NCBI RefSeq assembly: GCF_010500965.1
Contig: NZ_QVMI01000041.1
Coordinates: 1-33,716 of the forward strand
Direction of reading: 5' to 3'
Length of the DNA: 33,716 bases
Source: Bacteroides sp. 51
Lineage (GTDB): Bacteria > Bacteroidota > Bacteroidia > Bacteroidales > Bacteroidaceae
Below the pieces are notes generated by a model. It was not told the origin of the DNA. It did not search any database and saw nothing but the letters and a program-made list of their open reading frames with translations. Shown in pieces: positions 7,301 to 15,216 of the stretch (position 1 is its first letter; each line of letters starts with the position of its first letter). The position numbers were made by a program, and so were the translations under genes.

Positions 7301-8426
7301 CTTCTCTCAAAAAGCGGGTATGGAATATGTTTCCGTAGCCATCACAAATACAGGAACGGAAATTCCAGACGATAAGAAGGAAGAGATTTTTGACTCTTTC
7401 AAGCGGCTCACTTCCGGCCAACCTGCATTTGAGGAAAGCACAGGATTGGGATTGTCCATCGTAAAGGAACTCGTCAGCAGTATGGATGGAATAGTAACTT
7501 TGCAATCGGGCGATTCTAAAGTGACCTTTACCGTTGTGCTTCCTTTCACGGTTAGCATGAAAAAAATCGATGACAATGCCGTTTCGTATGAGTACACAAT
7601 CTCGGAGATAGATAACATTCTGGCAGAATCTGAAAAGGAAATCAGCCTACAAGATAAACGCAGCCGCAAAGCATCAAGCATTGTTCTTATTGAAGACGAC
7701 CTGGCCTTGCGAACCTACATGGAGCAACGTCTGTCCGATCATTACAATGTATACACTGCAAACAATGGCGTTGAGGGAATAGCGAAAGCAAAGAAGATAT
7801 ATCCCCAGATCGTAATTACGGATCTGATGATGCCCGAGGCGGATGGATTTGATGTTTGCTATACACTACGCTCCAACATCCAGACGAGTCATATTCCCAT
7901 CATAGTTTTATCGGCCCTTGGACAGAATACAGGCAATAAAATTAAGGCATTGGAAAGTGGTGCGAATGTGTTTATTGACAAACCTTTCGACATGGACTAT
8001 CTGCTGAAACAAGTAGATAATCTGATAAAAAATCAAAATGATTTAAAAGAATTGTACAGCAAAAAATACATTGCCGAACCATCGAATATTACCATATCGT
8101 CTATGGACGAGGAGTTGCTGAAAAAGGCAATGGATTGTATTGAAAAGAATATCAGTAACAGCGATTACAACGTAGAATCATTCGTGTCCGACATGGGAAT
8201 AGGCCGTACACTATTATACCAGAAGATAAGTGATATTGTAGGTATGTCCATCAAGGAGTTTATTATGGATATTCGTCTGAAACGGGGTGCACAATTACTC
8301 AAGGAATCAGACCTTACGATATCGGAAATAGCAGATAAAACAGGGTTTGTTAATCCCAAGTATTTTAGTATCTGTTTTAAAAAGCATTTTGAGTTGACAC
8401 CGTCAGAGTTCAAAAAGAAGAAATAA
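4362..8426 (+). CDS. Hybrid two-component system sensor-regulator (HTCS, 1354 aa)
   Basis: This one-protein signalling system senses a glycan fragment in the periplasm and activates the PUL. After a signal sequence (residues 1-19) comes a long beta-propeller sensor with repeated W-x-G-T-type motifs (about 25-690), a Y_Y_Y domain (about 705-775) and a membrane helix (about 779-798). The kinase part has phospho-acceptor His834 in ISHDLKTPLS, the ATPase N-box NLFSNAIKY and the G-box TGLGLS. A receiver domain (about 1106-1222) has Asp1154 in TDLMMPE and acidic IEDD. An AraC-type DNA-binding domain fills about 1252-1354. The length is normal for the family. The gene heads the locus, ends in its own terminator and is followed by a likely operator, so it is the prime regulator of the genes downstream. 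Its ligand cannot be read from the sequence. Confidence 0.96.
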   Translation: MKFLLAGLLFFSISLRCLAINTSDYRFHTMPETSYYGGIHSITKDSIGRMWFSGYDALFVYNGNSFTQMNDLVTTFLPSSYWSYGQIVTDTFKRLYVATNHGLLRFNYQNNNFELLFEGSIGSIMASDDGTIWLVRNGKIESFHPNQLSDLTQYPVAEDIFISELIHTREHIYIASTGKLYRLNKQTGEYSLFATVGDNNPVIKDVIEYNESTYILTHMDGLFVCDSNGQIVSHYNLSHEYNKNAWAKKLYIDSFNTIWVATQSGLFLLDPYTEEINLLRFNLHDTYSLPNNSVWSIYPDPDGGVWIGTYGGKLAYMTFFDNNVNYFKATPGGLSHPIVSCFEEDKEGSLWIGTEGGGLNHWDRKTDKFSYYTQGNKTGITSNMIKQLRYNRKQNTLHISAFNGGIERFDERRQCFIDMQMYFPGTSQHLTVYDFEMEADSGIWMTDPDSHLRYKDKKKGTVESVTIYDSKGNPVKTQIETLYRDKGNNLWLVTHQGAYIVDITTRHVVKHYYIENAPYSVNNLCSFCITTESEIWFGTRNGGVNRLGKDGSYINFGAEEGLAGKTVFGILEDDASKDVWFSTNDGLYYYDFRNKKINKSAIENLNLCGAFYVRSCYKTSKGEMLFGGTDGFIMFTPSKIKYNNQKPKVFFTDLLINNERIVSGTKKSPLKSDISTLSFYKENGDNKIILSHKQVNLEICVSANSYLQAERNQYAYRMSGLSDQWNFLPRGQKTIQFFNLPAGKYVLEVMASNNDDLWGDDISALYFEVKPSPFLSEWAYIVYGMLVLAIVYFIWRYFTNKKIFRHQLEMEQMKEQNMQKLTQARINFFTNISHDLKTPLSLVIDPLKQLKEFLPQDQSSHASMYVNLIERNINRIQRMISQLLQFREIESQKITFNLQSGDLIQYIRDIFSLFELYANKKGIETDIRADMDSFYTRFDHDAIEKIITNLFSNAIKYTTENGFLGVKINKISTEEIEELGFSQKAGMEYVSVAITNTGTEIPDDKKEEIFDSFKRLTSGQPAFEESTGLGLSIVKELVSSMDGIVTLQSGDSKVTFTVVLPFTVSMKKIDDNAVSYEYTISEIDNILAESEKEISLQDKRSRKASSIVLIEDDLALRTYMEQRLSDHYNVYTANNGVEGIAKAKKIYPQIVITDLMMPEADGFDVCYTLRSNIQTSHIPIIVLSALGQNTGNKIKALESGANVFIDKPFDMDYLLKQVDNLIKNQNDLKELYSKKYIAEPSNITISSMDEELLKKAMDCIEKNISNSDYNVESFVSDMGIGRTLLYQKISDIVGMSIKEFIMDIRLKRGAQLLKESDLTISEIADKTGFVNPKYFSICFKKHFELTPSEFKKKK

Positions 8427-8449
8427 GGCATCTGCCGGATTATCTTATT

Positions 8450-8470
8450 AAACAAGAAAACTTGTTTTTT
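8450..8470 (+). terminator. Intrinsic terminator after the HTCS gene
   Basis: AAACAAG (8450-8456) pairs with CTTGTTT (8461-8467) around a loop of four A, followed by more T. It lies 24 bp after the HTCS stop codon and separates regulator and enzyme transcripts. Confidence 0.65.
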
Positions 8471-8520
8471 CATAATGAAAGCGAGGATGGAAGGTGAAAA
8501 AACATCGTTTTAAGCCTTCG

Positions 8521-8586
8521 TGTACAAAATAGAACCATTTTCGAATAAACGAATACCCACAGATATAGTATGTTTTTTCATCTTTG
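8521..8586 (+). promoter_or_regulatory. Candidate HTCS operator 1 and promoter of the enzyme operon
   Basis: The 40 bases at 8521-8560 are repeated at 25271-25310 upstream of susC with only three differences. Both copies contain AATAGAACCATTT followed by GAATAAACGAATACC, that is, GAA-type half-sites about 19-20 bp apart, as expected for a dimeric AraC-family domain. CATCTTTG at 8579-8586 is near the -7 consensus and starts exactly 58 bp from the element start, as does the corresponding hexamer before susC. No -33 element is apparent, consistent with activator dependence. The leader then carries GATAACCTTTT, also shared with the susC leader. Confidence 0.75.
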
Positions 8587-8640
8587 CTATCGGTAATAAA
8601 ATATGTGATAACCTTTTATTAATGATAGCAAAAACAAACT

Positions 8641-10209
8641 ATGAAAATGATTTTCTCCCTATTGACGACCTTGTTATGCTTTACCCTTCACGTTTGTGAA
8701 GACAATGATAATAGCGGTAATGACGATGGTAAGTCAACAGAAGCCACACTTGTGCAACCTGAATTCGATAGGTTGACCCCGCTACGCAACCCGCTGAATG
8801 GTTGGGTGATGTACGCCCCACGCACCGCCGGACCATCTTACTGGGATACCGAATTCTTTGTACCCGAACTGGGGAGGAAAGTTAAACCTATCGACTATGC
8901 CTCTGCCTGCTATCTGCGTGTTAGTTGGAGATTGCTAAACCCTCAGCCTGGGGTGTATGCCTGGAGAGACAAAAACACACAGATTAGCCAACTGATTCAA
9001 GGCGCATTGGATAAAGGACTGCCTGTCGCCTTTCGCATTGTAGTAGATGGACGCGACCAAGGACTGAATACACCACAATTCGTGTTCGATGCAGGAGCCA
9101 GGTATTACCTTGCCGATGAAAATAATTCTACCCGCAGAACTCCCTATCCGCAAGATGAAGTGTTTAAATCATATTATACTACATTGATTGAAGAATTGGC
9201 GAAGGATTTCAATGATCCTGTCAAATGCGCTTTTGTTGATGCGTATGGATTGGGCAAATGGGGCGAAGCACACAACGTGATTTATGAAAGTGTTGGAGAA
9301 AAGACAACAGCCAACACCGAGAAACTGAAAGAAGAAGTCTTTGAATGGGTAACAGATTTATATGCACGTACTTTTACAAAAGTGCCTTTGGTTATTAACT
9401 ATCATCGCCTCGTGGGGCATCCGGCTAGTTGGGGATCTGCGAATGAAAATAGTAGCAAGCTACTCACCAGTGCCATTAATAAGGGATACAGTATTCGGCA
9501 TGATGCTTTCGGCATGACTGATTATTATCAAAATTGGGAGGAACAATTTGCTGCCGACTGGGCATATCAAAGACCCATCATTATGGAAGGGGGATGGATT
9601 ACCGGCGGGACTCATCGTTATTGGATTGATTCGAGTAAGAAATATCGGGAAGGACATCCCGAAGACGTGCGTAAGGGAGAGTTTGATCTCTCAGCCGAAG
9701 CGCACGTTAACATGATGGACTTTCGTGCAGGTTACGAAACCGAAACGTGGTTTACGCGCAGCTTCAGCCTTGTACAGCGATTTATTGCAGAAGGCGGGTA
9801 TCGACTTTACCCCGATCAGGTATATTTGCCCAAAAGTATTAAGAGCGGTAGTAGTGTGTCTATTAAACACCGCTGGAGGAATGTAGGTTGGGGGTATTTT
9901 CCCAATAATATTCCTCAGTGGAATTATAAATATAAAGTTGCTTTTGCGCTTTTGGATGCCGGTGGAAATGCTGTAAAGGTATTTGTGGACACAGATAGCG
10001 AACCTTCGAAGTGGTTAAAGAAAAGCACGACCAGTTATGACTTCGAGACGATTGTCGACGTGGCATCCGGTAACTACACCTGGGCTGTGGCCATTGTAGA
10101 TACGAAGAACGGCAACAAACCAGACATACAATTAGCCGTAAGTAATGAAAAAACGACCTCCGGATGGACGAAGCTCCTGGAGGTAATCGTGAAAAAACAG
10201 ACAAGATAA
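8641..10209 (+). CDS. DUF4832-type putative glycoside hydrolase, likely surface lipoprotein (522 aa)
   Basis: The sequence resembles the DUF4874/DUF4832 family (LRNPLNGWVMYAP near the N-terminus): a TIM-barrel-like N-terminal domain (about 45-400) and a C-terminal beta-sandwich (about 400-520). RVSWRLLNPQPGVYAW (93-108) resembles the second-strand motif of clan GH-A enzymes. Glu209 in GKWGE and Glu316 in IIMEGG are 107 residues apart, a spacing that would fit an acid/base and nucleophile pair on strands 4 and 7. Catalysis is therefore an inference, as the family has no activity I can name. The signal peptide ends at Cys19, although LHVC is a poor lipobox; the acidic EDNDN after it resembles the Bacteroidetes surface-export signal. 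It is the first gene behind operator 1 and 14 bp from the next gene. Confidence 0.8.
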   Translation: MKMIFSLLTTLLCFTLHVCEDNDNSGNDDGKSTEATLVQPEFDRLTPLRNPLNGWVMYAPRTAGPSYWDTEFFVPELGRKVKPIDYASACYLRVSWRLLNPQPGVYAWRDKNTQISQLIQGALDKGLPVAFRIVVDGRDQGLNTPQFVFDAGARYYLADENNSTRRTPYPQDEVFKSYYTTLIEELAKDFNDPVKCAFVDAYGLGKWGEAHNVIYESVGEKTTANTEKLKEEVFEWVTDLYARTFTKVPLVINYHRLVGHPASWGSANENSSKLLTSAINKGYSIRHDAFGMTDYYQNWEEQFAADWAYQRPIIMEGGWITGGTHRYWIDSSKKYREGHPEDVRKGEFDLSAEAHVNMMDFRAGYETETWFTRSFSLVQRFIAEGGYRLYPDQVYLPKSIKSGSSVSIKHRWRNVGWGYFPNNIPQWNYKYKVAFALLDAGGNAVKVFVDTDSEPSKWLKKSTTSYDFETIVDVASGNYTWAVAIVDTKNGNKPDIQLAVSNEKTTSGWTKLLEVIVKKQTR

Positions 10210-10223
10210 AAATATAAGTATAA

Positions 10224-10937
10224 ATGAATAAATTACTATTAACATTCCTCTTTTTACTATCCTTGATGTCGCTCCCGGCTCAGGAATACAAACTTCTTTT
10301 AACTGGGGCCTCCTTTGCTTCTGATCATAACGGATGGTTTGAAATAGGTTGCCGACATCTAAACGCTTTGCCTGTAAACAAAGCCGTAGCTGCACATTCC
10401 ATAGCCAACACCGCCAACATGATGCACGAAGGTACTTTGTATACCAAAGAAGAATTTAGAGAAATTAATGCGCTTGTCATTATGCATGTGCACAACAGGG
10501 ATGTTTTCGAAGAATCACAGTTACTTGATGATTATACTGCCTATCCAACACCTTTCACCCGTGATAATTATGCCATCTGTTATGACTATGTTATCAAAAA
10601 ATACATAGCCGATTGTTATGTAGCCGGCAAGCCTGCCATTATCGTGCTTTGTACCGACTGGCACGACGGTCGTGTAACCTTTAATTCTTCCATACGTAAA
10701 CTGGCCTCGAAGTGGGGACTACCGTTGGTAGAGTTCGATAAACATATCGGATTCTCTAAAAATGCCACACACCCTGCCACCGGAAAGCAAACAAGTCTGA
10801 TCTATGCTCAGGATACGCAGACTATTGATGGAGTGAAATACGGTTGGCACCCCAGACGTGGACAACACGAATATATACAACAAAGAATGGCAGCTATCTT
10901 TGTAGAGCAAATGAAAAAGGTTTTACCGATAAAATGA
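10224..10937 (+). CDS. SGNH-hydrolase-like protein, putative carbohydrate esterase (237 aa)
   Basis: A signal peptide (residues 1-19, ending SLPAQ) predicts a periplasmic protein. The mature part starts with KLLLTGASFASDHNGW, which resembles SGNH block I with Ser30 in place of the usual GDS serine. NRD in MHVHNRD sits near where block III is expected, and the C-terminal GWHPRRGQHEYIQQ (His209 and His215) resembles the block V histidine region. It looks like the Bacteroidetes DUF5040/SGNH group. An esterase removing acetyl or similar groups from the glycan would fit its place between enzyme genes, 14 bp after the DUF4832 gene and 10 bp before the GH36-like gene. Substrate and even activity are inferred. 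Confidence 0.65.
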   Translation: MNKLLLTFLFLLSLMSLPAQEYKLLLTGASFASDHNGWFEIGCRHLNALPVNKAVAAHSIANTANMMHEGTLYTKEEFREINALVIMHVHNRDVFEESQLLDDYTAYPTPFTRDNYAICYDYVIKKYIADCYVAGKPAIIVLCTDWHDGRVTFNSSIRKLASKWGLPLVEFDKHIGFSKNATHPATGKQTSLIYAQDTQTIDGVKYGWHPRRGQHEYIQQRMAAIFVEQMKKVLPIK

Positions 10938-10947
10938 ACAAATAGCC

Positions 10948-13005
10948 ATGAAACGAACTTTAATAACTATTCTCTCTCTTATCAATCTGGCGACATTGTA
11001 TGCTCAAAGCACAGCTTACAGCCAGTTGGAAAAAGATACCCTTACCTTGGGTAATACCCTGATTGAGCGCAAGTTCATTTGGAACAACGGAAACCTCATC
11101 ACTCATAGTCTTACCGACAAAAACAGTAACCAGACGTGGATCAACAAGCACCGGAAACCCGATTTCGTTGTAACCAAAAACATGCCTGCTGCTACGAATG
11201 CAATGTATGAAAAGAAGAGGATAACAGAAACAGTTATTCATCCCTCGTACCTTGAAGTAACTGTGCAATACACCCTCGGCACCCTCGATATAAAACGAAT
11301 ATATAAGATTTACGACAACACCCCTGCCATAGCTTGTAATACTTGGCTGCGCGGCAGCACTGATGTGGTTTTCGGTGGGCGAACCGTGAACCTGGCCGAC
11401 AAAAAGAACATTGAGTTTGTCGAAGATATGAAGTCTAAACAAGTGAATGCTGTACTCGATCAGTTTAACTTTGGTGGCCAGCACTGGCAGACTCAGATTG
11501 TAGAGTTTTACGATGTTACGGACTGGAACAATAACCTGGTATTCGAGACAAATATAATTCCCTACCGCAAAAACAGCTATCGCGGTAACCTGCTATTTGC
11601 CCGAAATGCAGAAAACAATCACGGTTTCTTTTATCTGAAAGAAGCTCCCTCAAACAACGTGCAATTAGCTTACAATGGACACGATTTCACAGCAGAGTTT
11701 GGGCACTTTACCATTACAGGTTTGGGTATCAACGAAAACGATATTAAGCCCGATGAATGGATAAACACATATGGCTGTGTAACAGGAGTTTATAGCGGAA
11801 GCGAGTTGGAACAATTCACCGCTTTACGTAGCTACCAAAAGCATATTCGCAAGCTGCTACCTGGTCGAGATGAAATGGTTATGATGAATACCTGGGGCGA
11901 CCGTAGCCAAGATTCTAAAGTAAACGAGGAGTTCAGCCTGATTGAAGTAGAACGTGCCGCACAGCTTGGCATTACCCATTTTCAGATTGACGACGGTTGG
12001 CAGATAGGCCGCAGTCCCAATTCGGCTATCGCCAAAGGCTCTTTCAAGAACATCTGGGATAACCCCAATTACTGGAAGCCCGATCCGGTGAAATACCCGC
12101 GCGGACTATATCCGATTGTGAAACGCGGCAAAAAACTTGGTGTCGAAATCTGCCTGTGGTTCAACCCCAGTGTACAGAACGATTATACAGATTGGGAAAA
12201 AGATGCACAAGCCATGATTGACCTATACAACACCTATGGGATACGCACTTTCAAAATAGATGGGCTGGCCATTCCCACCAAGCAATCTGAAATAAATCTG
12301 CGCAAACTGTTCGACAAAGTATTGGCAGAGACGGAATACAACGTAGTTTTCAACCTTGACGCAACTGCTGGACGCCGTGGTGGATACCACATGTTCAATG
12401 AATACGGGAACATTTTTCTCGAAAACAGATATACTGACTGGCAAAACTATTACCCATATTGGACGTTGCGCAATCTGTGGAAACTTGCTAAGTACGTGCC
12501 TGCCGAGAAACTGCAAATTGAGTTTCTGAACAAATGGCGCAATACAGAGAAGTATGCGGACGATGTATTTGCTCCAAGTAATTATTCTTTCGAATATCTT
12601 TTCGCAACTACCATGGCCGGACAGCCTCTGGCATGGTTCGAAGGAAGCGGATTGCCTAAAGAAGCATTAACCATCGGCAAAGCCATAACTGAATACAAGA
12701 AGATTCAACATGATTTCCATCAAGGAACTATTCTGCCCGTGGGCGATGAACCATGCGGGAAATCGTGGACAGGCTTTCAATCGGTTGGCAATAAAGAGGG
12801 TTACTTTCTGATATACAGAGAGAATCATCCGGAGAACAGCTATCCTGTAAAGACTTGGCTCGCTGCCGGAACCAAAGTGAAATGTACTCCGGTGATGGGC
12901 AACGGACAACCGTTTACCCAAACCGTCCAACGCAATGGGATGATAGAATTTACTCTTCCCCAAACGAACAACTATGTACTGTATAAATATCAAATAAACA
13001 AGTAG
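10948..13005 (+). CDS. GH36-like alpha-galactosidase, clan GH-D (685 aa)
   Basis: A signal peptide ends near YAQ (residue 20), so the enzyme is probably periplasmic. A beta-sandwich N-terminal domain (about 25-290) is followed by a TIM barrel (about 305-590) and a C-terminal beta-domain. The barrel has the clan GH-D motif HFQIDDGWQ (Asp348/Asp349), the nucleophile motif RTFKIDG (Asp438) and a candidate acid/base Asp497 in LENRYTDW, 59 residues later; in characterised GH36 enzymes the two Asp are about 60-66 apart. It probably releases terminal alpha-linked galactose; other GH36 activities such as alpha-N-acetylgalactosaminidase are possible. It is followed by an unusually large 203-bp gap holding repeat array 2. 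Confidence 0.82.
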   Translation: MKRTLITILSLINLATLYAQSTAYSQLEKDTLTLGNTLIERKFIWNNGNLITHSLTDKNSNQTWINKHRKPDFVVTKNMPAATNAMYEKKRITETVIHPSYLEVTVQYTLGTLDIKRIYKIYDNTPAIACNTWLRGSTDVVFGGRTVNLADKKNIEFVEDMKSKQVNAVLDQFNFGGQHWQTQIVEFYDVTDWNNNLVFETNIIPYRKNSYRGNLLFARNAENNHGFFYLKEAPSNNVQLAYNGHDFTAEFGHFTITGLGINENDIKPDEWINTYGCVTGVYSGSELEQFTALRSYQKHIRKLLPGRDEMVMMNTWGDRSQDSKVNEEFSLIEVERAAQLGITHFQIDDGWQIGRSPNSAIAKGSFKNIWDNPNYWKPDPVKYPRGLYPIVKRGKKLGVEICLWFNPSVQNDYTDWEKDAQAMIDLYNTYGIRTFKIDGLAIPTKQSEINLRKLFDKVLAETEYNVVFNLDATAGRRGGYHMFNEYGNIFLENRYTDWQNYYPYWTLRNLWKLAKYVPAEKLQIEFLNKWRNTEKYADDVFAPSNYSFEYLFATTMAGQPLAWFEGSGLPKEALTIGKAITEYKKIQHDFHQGTILPVGDEPCGKSWTGFQSVGNKEGYFLIYRENHPENSYPVKTWLAAGTKVKCTPVMGNGQPFTQTVQRNGMIEFTLPQTNNYVLYKYQINK

Positions 13006-13036
13006 TAATCATAAAAGGAATTGTTTTAGGCTTCTC

Positions 13037-13096
13037 CACACCCGGGTGTGAGAATCGTTGACACCCGGGTGTGAGAATCGTTGACATCCGGGTGTC
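13037..13096. repeat. 23-bp-period palindromic tandem array 2
   Basis: Three copies of a palindrome sit at an exact 23-bp period, with CCGGG cores beginning at 13041, 13064 and 13087 (counting the base before CCGGG). The first copy is a perfect 14-bp palindrome, CACACCCGGGTGTG; the last has one mismatch (GACATCCGGGTGTC). The linker is AGAATCGTTGA. It lies in the gap between two enzyme genes of one operon, 112 bp before the GH97 start codon. Function unknown. Confidence 0.88.
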
Positions 13097-13208
13097 AGAA
13101 AGCTAATGACGGTTTGTTCTGCGGAAAGCCCAATAAGATAACCCCCAAAAACGTAACGCATTTAAGTATAATCAGCTGCTATTTATGGCATTAATAGAAC
13201 TATAAACC

Positions 13209-15200
13209 ATGAGAAACTTATCACTGACCTTATTTTTACTGATACTGGTAGCTCCGGCTTTTGCCCAAAAGAAATACCAATTAACATCACCCGATGCTCG
13301 TTTGCAGGTGAATATCTCGGTAGGTGAAACCATTACCTACACATTGCAACACGATGAAGACGAGATCATTGCCCCGTCTACCATGTCCATGGAACTGAAA
13401 GGCGGAAAGTATTTCGGCATCCGCCCAAAGGTGAAGAATATGAAACGCAACAGTGTCGACCAGATTATCAAAACGCATTTCTATAAGCGCAATCAAATCA
13501 GAGATCAATACAACCAACTAACCCTTAATTTTCAGGGCGACTATAGTTTGATATTCCGTGCCTATAACGAAGGCATGGCCTACCGTTTCGTGAGCACCGG
13601 AAGTAAAGATTTTGTCGTGAAGAATGAAAATGCTTCTTTTAACTTCGTCCAAGATCACACCGCCTACATTCCCTATGTGAAAGGCAAACACGAAACCATC
13701 GAAATCCAGTACGCAAACAGCTTTGAAAACATCTATACACATACAACATTAAGTAATATGAATGCCGCCAAACTGGCATTCTCCCCCTTGGTAGTAGAAA
13801 TGCAGAAAGGTAAAAAGATTTGTATTGCCGAAGCAGATGTGGAAAACTATCCCGGAATGTTTCTCATCAACCGGGATAGCTCCACATCCATTCAATCAGA
13901 CTTTGCTTCCGTTCCTGCGCAAACCGTTCAGGGCGGACACAACCAATTGCAACAGATCGTTACCCAACGGCAACCCTACATCGCTTGTTGCAAGGCTAAA
14001 ACCAACTTTCCGTGGCGCATCGTTATCGTTTCTACCGCAGACCGCGAGCTGGCCGACAGTGATATGATGTACAAACTGGCTGCCCCATCACGCATTGCAG
14101 ATGTTTCGTGGATTAAGCCCGGCAAAGTGGCCTGGGAGTGGTGGAATCATTGGGGCCTGTCGGGGGTAGATTTCGAAACGGGTGTAAACAACGAAACCTA
14201 TATGGCCTACATCGACTTTGCCTCGCGCAACAACCTGGAATACGTAATTCTCGACGAGGGTTGGGCTGTAAATCTACAAGCAGATCTCTTCCAGGTGGTG
14301 CCTGAGATCGATTTGCCCAAGTTGATTGCCTATGGCAAATCCAGAAACGTAAACCTCATTTTATGGGCCGGATATTATGCCTTCGATCGCGATATGGAAA
14401 AAGTGTGCAAACATTATTCCCAAATGGGCATCAAAGGTTTTAAAATCGACTTCATGGACAGAGACGATCAGCCCATGGTCGATTTCCACTACCGTGCCGC
14501 CCAAACCGCTGCCCGTTACAAACTAATGGTCGATTTTCACGGCACTTACAAACCAACCGGACTGAATCGTACCTACCCCAACGTCATCAACTTTGAAGCC
14601 GTAAACGGATTAGAACAAATGAAATGGACAGGCCCCGAAATGGATATGGTGACCTATGATGTTACCATGCCTTTTATCCGCATGGTAGCCGGTCCTGTAG
14701 ATTACACGCAGGGTGCCATGCGTAATGCCACTCGCCGCACACATCGTGGCATTAACGACGAACCCATGAGTCAGGGTACCCGTTGCCGCCAACTTGCAGA
14801 GTATGTGATCTTTGAATCGCCACTAAATATGCTATGCGACAGTCCCACGAATTACGAACGTGAACCGGAATGCACAGCGTTCATCGCCGAAATCCCTACT
14901 GTGTGGGACGAAACCGTTGCCATTAACGGAGAGATAAGCAAGTACATCACCATTGCACGGCAAAAGGATGGCATTTGGTACCTTGGTTCCCTCACCAACT
15001 GGGATGCCCGTACCCTGACGCTTGATTTATCCTTCCTCGGTGAAGGAAATTGGCAGGCAGAGGTGTTCAGGGATGGCAAAAATGCCAACCGGATAGCTTC
15101 GGACTATAAGAAGGAAGTAATTACAATCCCTGCCGACAGGAAGCTAAGCATTGATATGGCGCAAGGCGGAGGACATGCGATGAAGATAACAAGAAACTAA
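13209..15200 (+). CDS. GH97 retaining-type alpha-galactosidase (663 aa)
   Basis: The order is a signal peptide ending FAQ (about residue 20), an N-terminal beta-sandwich, a TIM barrel and a C-terminal beta-domain, with a length typical of GH97. The key position is Asp414 in GFKIDFMDRDDQ. In retaining GH97 alpha-galactosidases such as BT1871 the nucleophile is Asp415 in the same motif and the acid/base is Glu470; here Glu469 (in NFEAVNGLEQ) lines up with it. The inverting alpha-glucosidase branch (SusB) lacks that Asp. So the prediction is hydrolysis of alpha-galactosides in the periplasm with retention. With the GH36-like enzyme it gives the locus two unrelated candidate alpha-galactosidases. 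It is spaced 16 bp from the GH2 gene that follows. Confidence 0.92.
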   Translation: MRNLSLTLFLLILVAPAFAQKKYQLTSPDARLQVNISVGETITYTLQHDEDEIIAPSTMSMELKGGKYFGIRPKVKNMKRNSVDQIIKTHFYKRNQIRDQYNQLTLNFQGDYSLIFRAYNEGMAYRFVSTGSKDFVVKNENASFNFVQDHTAYIPYVKGKHETIEIQYANSFENIYTHTTLSNMNAAKLAFSPLVVEMQKGKKICIAEADVENYPGMFLINRDSSTSIQSDFASVPAQTVQGGHNQLQQIVTQRQPYIACCKAKTNFPWRIVIVSTADRELADSDMMYKLAAPSRIADVSWIKPGKVAWEWWNHWGLSGVDFETGVNNETYMAYIDFASRNNLEYVILDEGWAVNLQADLFQVVPEIDLPKLIAYGKSRNVNLILWAGYYAFDRDMEKVCKHYSQMGIKGFKIDFMDRDDQPMVDFHYRAAQTAARYKLMVDFHGTYKPTGLNRTYPNVINFEAVNGLEQMKWTGPEMDMVTYDVTMPFIRMVAGPVDYTQGAMRNATRRTHRGINDEPMSQGTRCRQLAEYVIFESPLNMLCDSPTNYEREPECTAFIAEIPTVWDETVAINGEISKYITIARQKDGIWYLGSLTNWDARTLTLDLSFLGEGNWQAEVFRDGKNANRIASDYKKEVITIPADRKLSIDMAQGGGHAMKITRN

Positions 15201-15216
15201 CAAAGCCAATAATAAC

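Noticed and set aside
6936-7505. 189-residue open frame antisense to the HTCS gene
   Set aside because: It runs opposite to well-defined kinase domains; a shadow of strong coding on the other strand. The same holds for the other long antisense frames inside the PUL genes.
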